Positions 1 to 5,778 of a DNA stretch of 5,778 bases are shown in pieces. Positions within the stretch are counted from its first letter, which is position 1. Every line of letters starts with the position of its first letter. The notes under the pieces were generated by a model that worked only from the letters and a program-made list of their open reading frames with translations, was not told the DNA's origin and did not search any database. The stretch is taken from positions 1-5,778 of the forward strand of contig CANNNH010000106.1 of NCBI GenBank assembly GCA_947505915.1, given 5' to 3'. The position numbers and the translations under genes were made by a program. Source of the stretch: Comamonadaceae bacterium (GTDB lineage Bacteria; Pseudomonadota; Gammaproteobacteria; Burkholderiales; Burkholderiaceae).

Positions 1-735
1 CACCGTGAGGGCGGGCAACAGCGCGTTACCCAGCGCATGACGAATGACCACGGTACGTTCAAACAAACCTTTTGCGCGCGCCGTACGAATATAGTCTTCA
101 GACATCACTTCAATCACCGAAGAGCGCACTAATCTAGCCACGACGGCTGAATAACGATAGCCCACCGCAAGTGCCGGCCAAATCAGTTGAGACAAATTCG
201 CAATCGGGTCGACATAGAAGGGCGTATAGGTCACCGGAGGTGACCAAGAGAATAACGACAACAAGCCTAAAACGATCATCATCCCTAACCAAAATGACGG
301 TACGGCTAAGCCCGCAATGGTCACGACACGCAAACAATAATCAATCCACGAATTGCGATACAACCCCGCCAAGACGCCCAAGGGAATCGCAAAGAGCACC
401 GCAATCACCGCCGACATGATTGCAACTTGCAAGGTCAAGCCCACACGGATACCGATTTCTTCTACAACCGGGCGATTTGTCCAATACGAAATTCCAAAAT
501 CCAGTGTGACAAGACCTTTTAGCCAATAACCCAGCTGAACGTAGAGCGGTCGATTCAAACCTAAACGCTCTCGCTCTTGTGCGACAACTTGCGCTGATAC
601 GTTTCCGCCATCCCCTCGTAATTTCAGTTCAATGACGTCACCGGGCACGACGCGCAACATAAAAAATACAAGTACCGCCACCCCAAGCAAGGTCGGAATC
701 ACTAACAGCAAACGTTTCAGAAGATAAGAGCCCAT
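1..735 (-). CDS. Dpp/Opp-type ABC importer permease, first subunit (DppB-like), C-terminus cut by window edge
   Basis: This is an inner-membrane permease of a peptide/nickel-family ABC importer; with a second permease it would form the channel driven by the ATPase encoded just upstream. The 245 visible codons begin at ATG (733-735) and run open to position 1. Residues 9-30 form the first membrane helix, directly followed by the family-typical 'RVVPGD'. A periplasmic stretch contains 'RLGLNRPLYVQ' and 'LDFGIS', both characteristic of DppB/OppB/GsiC proteins. Further hydrophobic segments lie near residues 99-124, 136-163 and 181-200. The EAA-type coupling loop that docks on the ATPase is at about 213-240 (RTARAKG, then ALLPALTV). 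Relatives are usually a little over 300 residues, so roughly the last one or two helices are missing. The start lies 12 bp after the ATPase stop, with only a weak GAAG-like ribosome site, so it is probably co-translated with the ATPase. The family call is secure; the substrate is unknown. Confidence 0.95.
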   Translation of the reverse strand, partial: MGSYLLKRLLLVIPTLLGVAVLVFFMLRVVPGDVIELKLRGDGGNVSAQVVAQERERLGLNRPLYVQLGYWLKGLVTLDFGISYWTNRPVVEEIGIRVGLTLQVAIMSAVIAVLFAIPLGVLAGLYRNSWIDYCLRVVTIAGLAVPSFWLGMMIVLGLLSLFSWSPPVTYTPFYVDPIANLSQLIWPALAVGYRYSAVVARLVRSSVIEVMSEDYIRTARAKGLFERTVVIRHALGNALLPALTV

Positions 736-747
736 GTCTTCGCTCGT

Positions 748-2802
748 CTAAAGTTTGATGCAGGCTGCAAAATGCCCGGGCCTGATTTCACGCAACTCAG
801 GAACACTTTCTTGACACTCAGCGCTTGCACGAGGACAACGCGTATGAAATACGCAGCCCGCCACGCGTCGCAAGGGCGAAGGAATTTCACCGACAATCGT
901 TTTGCGCAAACGCTGACGTTCGAGAGTCGGATCAGGAACGGGCACCGCCTCAAGTAAAGACATCGTGTAGGGATGCAAGGCGCGACCGTAAAGTTCATCA
1001 CGGTCAGCGACCTCCATGACGCGCCCGAGATACATGACCACGACTCGATGAGCCAAATGTCTGACGACTGCCAGGTCATGCGCAATAAATAAATAGGCAA
1101 TATTTTTTTGACGCTGAAGCTCATCAAGTAAATTAATAATCTGCCCCTGTATAGACACATCAAGGGCAGAAACGGGCTCGTCACACACAATCAACTTAGG
1201 CTCAAACGCTAGGGCACGTGCGATGCCGACCCGCTGACGTTGCCCACCAGACAGTTGATGTGCATAGCGTTGCGCCATCTCAGGTAAGAGACCCACTTGT
1301 ACGAGCAGTTGGTCAACACGCTCTCGGGTTGCTTGAGGGGTGGTGGTTTTTTTATAAACGTTTAGCGGCTCGGCAATCAGATCGCCCACTTTAATTCTTG
1401 GGTTAAGCGAACTATAGGGGTCTTGAAAGATCACTTGAATCTGTGTGCGCAACGCTTGTATCTGAGCACCAGACGCGAGCGCCAAGTCTTCGTCTTCAAA
1501 CAGCACCCTACCCGCACTCATTTGCTCTAACTGCAAAATCATGCGTCCAATCGTTGTTTTGCCACAGCCAGATTCACCGACCAGGCCCAGGGTGCGACCC
1601 GCTTGAATTGAAAAAGAGACATCTTGAACCGCTCGCACAACCGCGGGCTGGCTAAACATACCCGCTTTCACCTTAAAGTGCTTAGTTAAAGAATCTACCG
1701 TTAATAAGGCCGTCGACCCGCTATTTTTTGCAATGTCAGCTTGATCACCGCTTTGCACACATGTAGCGTCTGACTGAAACTCTGCTAGCACAGCAACGCT
1801 TTGTCCTTCAGGCACTTTAAGCTGGGCTTCGTGATGACAAGCAGAGAAACGATTCTCCGGCAACGCGACCAACTGCGGTGCCACTGCACAAATCTCTGTT
1901 CGGTAAGCGCAACGCGGGGCAAAGGCACAACCATCGCCTAATTGACGCATATCAGGCGGTTGACCCTCAATCGTCTCAAGTTGTCGTGCGCGAGGTAAAT
2001 CTAAGCGGGGCACTGAACGTAGCAGGCCTCTCGTGTAGGGGTGGCGTGAATTGGCGAATATCTGCGTTGCTGTTCCTTGTTCGACGGCAGATCCAGCGTA
2101 CATGACAACGACCCGTTGCGCATAACGGGCAACAATGCCGAGGTTATGCGTAATCAACACGAGCGCGATGCCCAAGCGTTCAGTCAGAGATTTCATCAAC
2201 TCTAAAATCTGAGCCTGAATGGTCACATCAAGTGCCGTGGTCGGTTCATCCGCGATCAGCAGTTTAGGATTACAGGACAGACCAATCGCAATCATGACGC
2301 GCTGTCGCATACCGCCAGAAAAATTATGCGGATACTGTTTTAAGCGCTGCTCTGGATCCGAGATGCCCACAAGCGTCAATAACTCGATCGCTCGCGCGTG
2401 CGCCTGTTCGACACTCATTTTTAAGTGCAGCCGTAATGGTTCCATGATCTGTCGTCCAATCGTCAGGATCGGATTCAGACTACTCATCGGCTCTTGGAAG
2501 ATCATCGCAATATCACGGCCACGCAAAGCGCGTAAGTCGCGCTCAGCCATGCCCGTCAAGGTCTGACCATCAAAAACGATCTGGCCATTTGAAATACGGC
2601 CAGCGGGCTTGGCCAACAAGCCCATGATGGCCAACGCACTGACAGATTTGCCGCTGCCAGACTCACCCACGATTGCCAGCATCTCGCCCGGCGCAATTGA
2701 CCAACTGACGCGCCGCACCACCTCAATGGCACCACGCTCGGTACGAAACTCAACCGACAAGTCGCGTACCGACAACAAGTCAGTGCAGCGCTTTGACGTC
2801 AT
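748..2802 (-). CDS. Fused two-domain ABC ATPase of a Dpp/Opp/GsiA-type importer
   Basis: This cytoplasmic protein hydrolyses ATP to power the importer; it joins the DppD-like and DppF-like subunits in one 684-residue chain. Numbering is from the ATG at 2802. Domain 1 has Walker A GESGSGKS (46-53), Q-loop Q103, signature FSGGM (161-165), Walker B ADEP (Glu186) and switch His219. Domain 2 has GESGCGKT (409-416), Q460, LSGGQ (517-521), CDEP (Glu542) and His575. All catalytic residues are present in both halves. Each half ends in the oligopeptide-transporter C-terminal domain with four cysteines (292/298/305/322 and 650/656/663/681). A linker of about 40 residues joins the halves. An in-frame GTG at 2823 would add seven residues, but the ATG at 2802 overlaps the SBP stop as ATGA. 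I prefer it because this is a common translational-coupling arrangement, although neither start has a clear Shine-Dalgarno sequence. Fused ATPases of this layout are known, for example GsiA. The substrate is undetermined. Confidence 0.96.
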   Translation of the reverse strand: MTSKRCTDLLSVRDLSVEFRTERGAIEVVRRVSWSIAPGEMLAIVGESGSGKSVSALAIMGLLAKPAGRISNGQIVFDGQTLTGMAERDLRALRGRDIAMIFQEPMSSLNPILTIGRQIMEPLRLHLKMSVEQAHARAIELLTLVGISDPEQRLKQYPHNFSGGMRQRVMIAIGLSCNPKLLIADEPTTALDVTIQAQILELMKSLTERLGIALVLITHNLGIVARYAQRVVVMYAGSAVEQGTATQIFANSRHPYTRGLLRSVPRLDLPRARQLETIEGQPPDMRQLGDGCAFAPRCAYRTEICAVAPQLVALPENRFSACHHEAQLKVPEGQSVAVLAEFQSDATCVQSGDQADIAKNSGSTALLTVDSLTKHFKVKAGMFSQPAVVRAVQDVSFSIQAGRTLGLVGESGCGKTTIGRMILQLEQMSAGRVLFEDEDLALASGAQIQALRTQIQVIFQDPYSSLNPRIKVGDLIAEPLNVYKKTTTPQATRERVDQLLVQVGLLPEMAQRYAHQLSGGQRQRVGIARALAFEPKLIVCDEPVSALDVSIQGQIINLLDELQRQKNIAYLFIAHDLAVVRHLAHRVVVMYLGRVMEVADRDELYGRALHPYTMSLLEAVPVPDPTLERQRLRKTIVGEIPSPLRRVAGCVFHTRCPRASAECQESVPELREIRPGHFAACIKL

Positions 2803-4391
2803 TTTTTGGCTGGACTCAGCCACAGATCGCCCAGATCTTGATAGATCATCTGAGACGGAGATATCGTCCAGCCTTGGACTCGACTGCTTAGCACGACGTT
2901 ACGACTCATATGCAGAAAGGGCACGGCGTAGGCTTGGGCCATCGCTCGCGCTTCAAACTCGCGCACAAGTTGACGGCGCTTCACGGGGTCGAGCTCTCGG
3001 CCTTGCTGATCAAACAAAGAGTCAAGCGTCGGGTCGACTGCAAACGTCGCGACTTGGCTACCTCGCGCGGCTGACAAGTACTTTGACAAACCCGTTGTAG
3101 GATCTGTACTCACATCGACAAACGAATCGACCAAGATATCAAAATCTCCACTACTTCTTGCAGCAAACCAACCTGCAGTTTCATGCTGTTTATGCTGCAC
3201 CTTGACACCAATCTGGCGCCACTGATCAATCATATAAATCCCGACCGTCACAAAGGGTGCAATATTGCGATTACTCAAGGTGAAGGTCAAGTTCTCGACG
3301 CCCGCCTCTTTTAGCAAACGACGCGCCTCAGCACGATTGGCCTCGATGTTTTTACCAAAGCCCGGCCACTGAACGACTTCAGCCTCAGTTGCGGCCCATT
3401 TTCCGCCCGGCATTAACGCACCACCGACGGGTCCAAGCGACGACACCTTACGCAAGGCGGCTGAACCACCCCAGCGATCAATCGCTAAAGACAAGGCACG
3501 GCGAACGCGCTCATCATCAAAAGGCTTCTTCTTGGTGTTGACACTCATCAACATATGAAACAACCAATCGCTTTCATAGACTTTGACTTTATCGCCCATG
3601 GTTCGCACCAGACGATCGCGCTCGGGTGGTGCAAAACCGCGAAACTCGGCCAGAATATGCTCACCTTCCATCGCATTCAACATGGCAGACGTACCCAGAG
3701 TAATGGCTCGAAAACCATCAAGATAAGGCTTACCCTTTACGAAATAATCATCGAATTTAGCGCCAACCCAGTGAGAGCCCGCGATATGCTCAACGAATTT
3801 GAACGGCCCAGTGCCCATGACGTTGCGAGTCGGAAAACTCGGGTCGAGTTTGAGTTTCGCTGCACTATAAATACAGTTCCACGGTGAGGCAAAACCGCTC
3901 TCCACGATTGAAGAATCGACCCGTTTCATTTTAAAAATAATGGTTCTAGGGTCTGGAGTCTCAATACTTGCGACGGTCTCAAAAAGGTCTCTGCGCGCAG
4001 AGACCACCCCAGCGGGCGGCGACATAATTCTGGCGTACGTGGCCTTCACATCTTCTGAAGTCAAAAGCGTGCCATCGTGAAACTTTACGTTTGGCCTGAG
4101 AACAAAAGTGTAGGTCATCGCATCTGGCGAAGTCGACCAAGATTCTGCTAAATCGCCAATTACCTTTGGATAGTTGTGCGGTTCATACTTTAGCAACGTC
4201 GAGTAGTGAGGCCCCACGCGCTGGATGACTGCAAATGTTTGCATCGCGTGGCAATCGTATGAGGGTGGTTCGGCCACGATTCCGTACGACAATGTCCCGC
4301 CTCGCTGGATCTCTTGAGACAAGACCCCTCCAGATGCAAGCAGCACCATTGCGGTGGCTACCCAACGACTCACTCTCGCGCTTATCTGCAT
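2799..4391 (-). CDS. Periplasmic substrate-binding protein, SBP family 5 (DppA/OppA-like)
   Basis: This is the extracytoplasmic receptor that captures the solute and delivers it to the permeases encoded downstream. The 530-residue protein starts with a Sec-type signal peptide: Arg6 and Arg9, a hydrophobic core at about 10-24, and a plausible signal peptidase I site after Ser25 (VLS|QE). There is no lipobox cysteine, so a soluble periplasmic protein is expected. Family-5 marks include 'GGTLSYGIVAEPPSYD' (31-46), 'LAESW' (81-85), the signature 'FHDGTLLTSEDVKATY' (104-119), 'MGTGPFKF' (192-199) and 'FDDERVRRALSLAIDR' (291-306). The length is typical for the family. The ATG at 4391 is preceded by a purine-rich AGAGAG six bases upstream. 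It is the first gene of the importer operon and its TGA overlaps the ATPase start. Family-5 proteins bind peptides, nickel, heme, glutathione, opines or sugars, so the ligand cannot be inferred from these motifs. Confidence 0.96.
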   Translation of the reverse strand: MQISARVSRWVATAMVLLASGGVLSQEIQRGGTLSYGIVAEPPSYDCHAMQTFAVIQRVGPHYSTLLKYEPHNYPKVIGDLAESWSTSPDAMTYTFVLRPNVKFHDGTLLTSEDVKATYARIMSPPAGVVSARRDLFETVASIETPDPRTIIFKMKRVDSSIVESGFASPWNCIYSAAKLKLDPSFPTRNVMGTGPFKFVEHIAGSHWVGAKFDDYFVKGKPYLDGFRAITLGTSAMLNAMEGEHILAEFRGFAPPERDRLVRTMGDKVKVYESDWLFHMLMSVNTKKKPFDDERVRRALSLAIDRWGGSAALRKVSSLGPVGGALMPGGKWAATEAEVVQWPGFGKNIEANRAEARRLLKEAGVENLTFTLSNRNIAPFVTVGIYMIDQWRQIGVKVQHKQHETAGWFAARSSGDFDILVDSFVDVSTDPTTGLSKYLSAARGSQVATFAVDPTLDSLFDQQGRELDPVKRRQLVREFEARAMAQAYAVPFLHMSRNVVLSSRVQGWTISPSQMIYQDLGDLWLSPAKK

Positions 4392-4397
4392 GTTTGT

Positions 4398-4403
4398 CTC
4401 TCT
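4398..4403 (-). promoter_or_regulatory. Probable ribosome binding site of the substrate-binding protein
   Basis: The minus strand reads AGAGAG, ending six bases before the ATG at 4391. It is a partial match to the anti-Shine-Dalgarno complement, and its spacing supports this start, which also opens directly into a good signal peptide. Confidence 0.5.
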
Positions 4404-4516
4404 GTTTTAAACTTCGCTGTCTTTCTGACAATCTGGCAATCGATGTTGCTTAAGTTTGAATTTACTTCATTAAGTTGAGTTCTGTGTAGTAATTGAGCAG
4501 CGTAGACGTGACCACT

Positions 4517-4532
4517 TGAGCGTCACCGCTCA
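4517..4532 (-). terminator. Hairpin after the GST gene, possible weak terminator or 3' stabiliser
   Basis: The minus strand reads TGAGCG-GTGA-CGCTCA, a perfect 6-bp stem closed by a four-base loop of the stable GNRA class (GUGA in RNA). It begins 26 bases after the GST stop codon. No T-tract follows, so it does not meet the usual pattern of an intrinsic terminator. It could slow polymerase, protect the 3' end of the GST message or be coincidental. A second overlapping inverted repeat (GTGAC/GTCAC at 4508-4526) competes with it. Confidence 0.35.
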
Positions 4533-4558
4533 GAACGGCCGAACGCCAACAGCACGAG

Positions 4559-5248
4559 TTAACCGTAAGCCGGCGCGGCAAGCGCCATGCCGTTAAAGGC
4601 GTTCAGCAAGCGCGTGCGCCACTGAGCAACCGGGTCATCCGCCGCTAAAAGTTCAAAATCACTGATCGCACGGGACCACTGAAATTGCCCAAAAATGGCG
4701 TAATCCGCGTACAAGGGGGTTTCGCCGCCAAAGAATGGTTGCACCTTGAGCACGTTTCTTAAAGGCCCTAAGCTATCCCGAAACGCTTGTCGTTTGGCGT
4801 CTCTGTCGAGCACCACTTGTTCAAGTGTCATACCAAAACGCTTTTCGCGATTTTCACGAAAATACGCTTGGTTGGCGGCATCAAGATGTTTGTAAATGTC
4901 AAGCAAAACAAAGCGTACGATTTGCCCCGCATGCACATCACCCAAGTTTGAATACACCAGGCTTAAGGCCTGTCCCTGGGGTCCGCCAAACAAAGAGGGG
5001 CGGTCTGGAAATTGCGCTTCAAGGTACTTGGCGATTTCCCAGGATTCAAACACCCATTTGCCGTCATGTACCAACACTGGCACCTTGCCCTGGCCGCTGG
5101 GCTCGAGCGCAGCTTTTTCTATAAAGCGCCAAGGCACCAACTCTGCGCTAAGCCCTTTGTGAGCAAGCGCCATCCGAATCCGCCAACAGTAGGGGCTAAA
5201 AGGTCGGTTGCTTTCAGCGCCGACGAGTTCGAATAATTTAAGAGCCAT
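4559..5248 (-). CDS. Glutathione S-transferase, LigE/beta-etherase-like branch
   Basis: This is a complete 229-residue cytosolic glutathione S-transferase. The N-terminal thioredoxin-like half (about 1-88) contains 'SPYCWRIRMALAHKGL' (18-33), the cis-proline loop 'KVPVLV' (Pro57) and the glutathione-binding 'ES' pair (Glu68-Ser69), then 'PDRPSLFGGP' (81-90). The helical C-terminal half has the conserved folding motif 'ADYAIFG' (Asp182). From memory, sphingomonad LigE shares SPY-WR, A-KHKG, VPV-V-DG-WV--SW-IA-YL, PDRP-LF-GP and the late ADY and DDP-W motifs. That places this protein nearer the LigE/beta-etherase branch than typical detoxifying GSTs. Candidate catalytic residues are Ser18 and Cys21, but which one activates glutathione is not known. 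The ATG is supported by AGGAA six bases upstream. It lies on the importer's strand, 167 bp away, and is divergent from the SDR. GST membership is certain; ether-cleaving activity is conjecture. Confidence 0.93.
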   Translation of the reverse strand: MALKLFELVGAESNRPFSPYCWRIRMALAHKGLSAELVPWRFIEKAALEPSGQGKVPVLVHDGKWVFESWEIAKYLEAQFPDRPSLFGGPQGQALSLVYSNLGDVHAGQIVRFVLLDIYKHLDAANQAYFRENREKRFGMTLEQVVLDRDAKRQAFRDSLGPLRNVLKVQPFFGGETPLYADYAIFGQFQWSRAISDFELLAADDPVAQWRTRLLNAFNGMALAAPAYG

Positions 5249-5254
5249 GATGAG

Positions 5255-5259
5255 TTCCT
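5255..5259 (-). promoter_or_regulatory. Ribosome binding site of the GST
   Basis: The minus strand has AGGAA six bases before the ATG at 5248. This is a good Shine-Dalgarno match and fixes the GST start, which also places the first beta strand (LKLFELVG) at the very N-terminus, as usual for the fold. Confidence 0.7.
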
Positions 5260-5300
5260 GTGCGGTTTGGAGCGTGACGGGTTGAATAGAGCTGACGTCA

Positions 5301-5347
5301 CCTTAACCCGAAGCGACTCTTGGATAAAGCCCCTTAAGGTAAGCGAC
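5301..5347. repeat. Imperfect direct repeat, candidate operator upstream of the GST
   Basis: Two copies of a CCTTAA-(3 or 4 bases)-AAGCGAC element lie at 5301-5317 and 5332-5347, about 30-31 bp apart, close to three helical turns. The first has CCCG in the middle and the second GGT. The second copy's left part also makes a perfect palindrome, CCTTAAGG. ACCTTAA (5300-5306) and TTAAGGT (5334-5340) form an inverted pair across the interval. The copies sit about 53 and 84 bp before the GST start codon, a typical position for a regulator site. No regulator gene is visible in the window, so function is inferred only from pattern and place. Confidence 0.4.
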
Positions 5348-5560
5348 GCTTGCTGCGAGCTTGGGCGAGGCTGTCGTTTACGTCGACCGCTTCGCTAAAA
5401 AGACCAAATAAATACTTAGCATTTGTGCAACAATCCCAGCGACACCTACATTTTGTTACAGTTCGAGTTAGGCTCTTACACGCTTACTTTTTAGATCAAA
5501 CTTGCCTGCCAAACCGCCTGCTCTTTGGTCGAGCACGCCTGCTCTCAACACCTCTTATCT

Positions 5561-5564
5561 GGAG
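5561..5564 (+). promoter_or_regulatory. Ribosome binding site that selects a TTG start for the SDR
   Basis: GGAG stands six bases before the TTG at 5571. No ATG is present in this frame between here and the conserved nucleotide-binding motif, and none was seen just upstream. This site is therefore the main evidence for the unusual start codon. Confidence 0.65.
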
Positions 5565-5570
5565 TCTGCT

Positions 5571-5778
5571 TTGACCTCTGCCACGACCAATACCACCGCG
5601 CCCACACAAGCGCTGCCCTACACCCCTGTGGCCGTTGTCACGGGCGGCGCACGCGGTATTGGCTTGGCAGCAGCAAAATGGTTTCTTGCTCACGGCTATC
5701 AGGTCGCTATTTTGGATACTGAAGTCGCCACTCTGAAGCAGACCGAACTGGCGCTAAACGACTCGGCTCGCGTGTTGG
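5571..5778 (+). CDS. Short-chain dehydrogenase/reductase, N-terminal part only
   Basis: This is the beginning of an NAD(P)-dependent oxidoreductase of the classical SDR type; 69 codons are visible before the right edge. A polar, Thr-rich leader of about 17 residues precedes the first beta strand 'VAVVTGG'. The dinucleotide-binding motif TGGARGIG (TGxxxGxG) covers about residues 24-31. The second beta strand, 'QVAILDTE', ends with an aspartate, which in this family usually favours NAD(H) over NADP(H). The catalytic Ser-Tyr-Lys set lies beyond the window, so substrate and subfamily cannot be determined. The start is taken as TTG at 5571 because GGAG lies six bases upstream and no in-frame ATG is available. 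It is divergent from the GST and may share its control region. SDR membership is secure; the exact start is probable. Confidence 0.88.
   Translation, partial: MTSATTNTTAPTQALPYTPVAVVTGGARGIGLAAAKWFLAHGYQVAILDTEVATLKQTELALNDSARVL

Larger units (their letters stand above)
4392..4558 (-). promoter_or_regulatory. Intergenic leader between the GST and the importer operon
   Basis: These 167 bp hold no coding region. The half near the importer (about 4404-4500) is AT-rich compared with its surroundings and is the likely place for the operon promoter. I could not find a -35/-10 pair with good matches and spacing. TTGTCA (minus strand, 4431-4426) is a good -35 match, but its only partner, TAAAAC, would leave almost no leader before the ATG. 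A 7-bp direct repeat, TTAAGTT on the plus strand, occurs at 4450-4456 and 4470-4476, 20 bp apart, and could be a regulator site. The half near the GST carries a hairpin listed separately. That this region contains the promoter is inferred from position only; read-through from the GST is also possible. Confidence 0.4.
5249..5570. promoter_or_regulatory. Divergent intergenic region between the GST and SDR genes
   Basis: These 322 bp separate two divergent genes and must hold both of their start signals unless distant promoters are used. I see no convincing small gene here. The SDR-proximal half (about 5400-5500) is AT-rich. A weak plus-strand promoter could be TTAGGC (5468-5473) with TTAGAT (5491-5496) at 17-bp spacing, but the matches are poor. 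The GST-proximal half contains an imperfect direct repeat (listed separately), an 8-bp palindrome TGACGTCA at 5293-5300 and another, CCTTAAGG, at 5332-5339. No clear GST promoter was found on the minus strand. A shared regulatory region is an inference from the divergent arrangement. Confidence 0.5.

Noticed and set aside
134..526. Short open frames on both strands within the permease region
   Set aside because: The minus frame ending at position 1 encodes an unmistakable permease with membrane helices and an EAA loop; the others are shadows of it.
717..1190. Minus-strand open frame of 157 codons overlapping the ATPase C-terminus and permease start
   Set aside because: It lies in another frame over the conserved second ATPase domain, and the Cys-rich, low-complexity translation matches nothing I recognise.
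2609..3100. Plus-strand open frame of 163 codons across the ATPase/SBP junction
   Set aside because: It is antisense to two strongly supported genes, has no recognisable domain and no good ribosome site. It is a shadow of the opposite-strand codon pattern.
3555..3887. Plus-strand open frame of 110 codons inside the SBP gene
   Set aside because: It is antisense to conserved SBP family-5 sequence, and its translation shows no domain or signal.
4404..4431. TTGTCA / TAAAAC as a sigma70 promoter of the importer operon
   Set aside because: The spacing is 16 bp, but transcription would start only a few bases before the ATG and leave out the ribosome site, so it was not called.
5293..5300. TGACGTCA palindrome resembling a CRE/ATF site
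   Set aside because: That motif has meaning in eukaryotes. An isolated 8-bp palindrome in a bacterial intergenic region is weak evidence, and I have kept it only as a note in the region description.
5350..5722. Small plus- and minus-strand frames across the intergenic region and SDR start
   Set aside because: None has conserved motifs, and those beyond 5571 conflict with the SDR frame carrying TGGARGIG.
1..5778. CRISPR arrays, insertion sequences, tRNA/rRNA genes, attachment sites, phage genes
   Set aside because: No regularly spaced repeats, transposase motifs, terminal inverted repeats or structured RNA signatures were seen on either strand.

Overview
The window looks like ordinary chromosomal DNA of a Gram-negative proteobacterium. 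A betaproteobacterium of the Burkholderiales type is my best guess. The basis is the roughly balanced base composition (judged by eye), an extracytoplasmic binding protein with a Sec signal peptide, a glutathione S-transferase, and a compact SBP/fused-ATPase/permease operon. No genus can be assigned from the sequence alone.

Most of the window (1-4391, minus strand) is one operon for an ABC importer of the dipeptide/oligopeptide/nickel (Dpp/Opp) family. Transcription runs from right to left: a periplasmic substrate-binding protein (4391-2799), a single protein with two fused ATPase domains (2802-748, overlapping the previous stop by 4 bp as ATGA), then the first membrane permease (735 to the left edge, truncated). 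The second permease normally needed (DppC type) is not here and is expected just beyond position 1. Both ATPase halves carry all catalytic motifs and a four-cysteine set typical of this family. The transported compound cannot be read from the sequence.

Upstream of the operon, on the same strand, is a complete 229-residue glutathione S-transferase (5248-4559). Its motifs resemble the LigE/beta-etherase branch of the superfamily. A 167-bp gap, containing a perfect 6-bp hairpin with a GTGA loop, separates it from the importer.

To the right, a 322-bp divergent intergenic region (5249-5570) contains an imperfect direct repeat near the GST start. It is followed by the beginning of a plus-strand short-chain dehydrogenase/reductase (5571 to the right edge), which apparently starts at TTG.

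I see no mobile element, CRISPR array, RNA gene or clearly new system. The most interesting idea is a possible catabolic grouping of a LigE-like GST, an SDR and a solute importer. It is only a hypothesis from gene neighbourhood.
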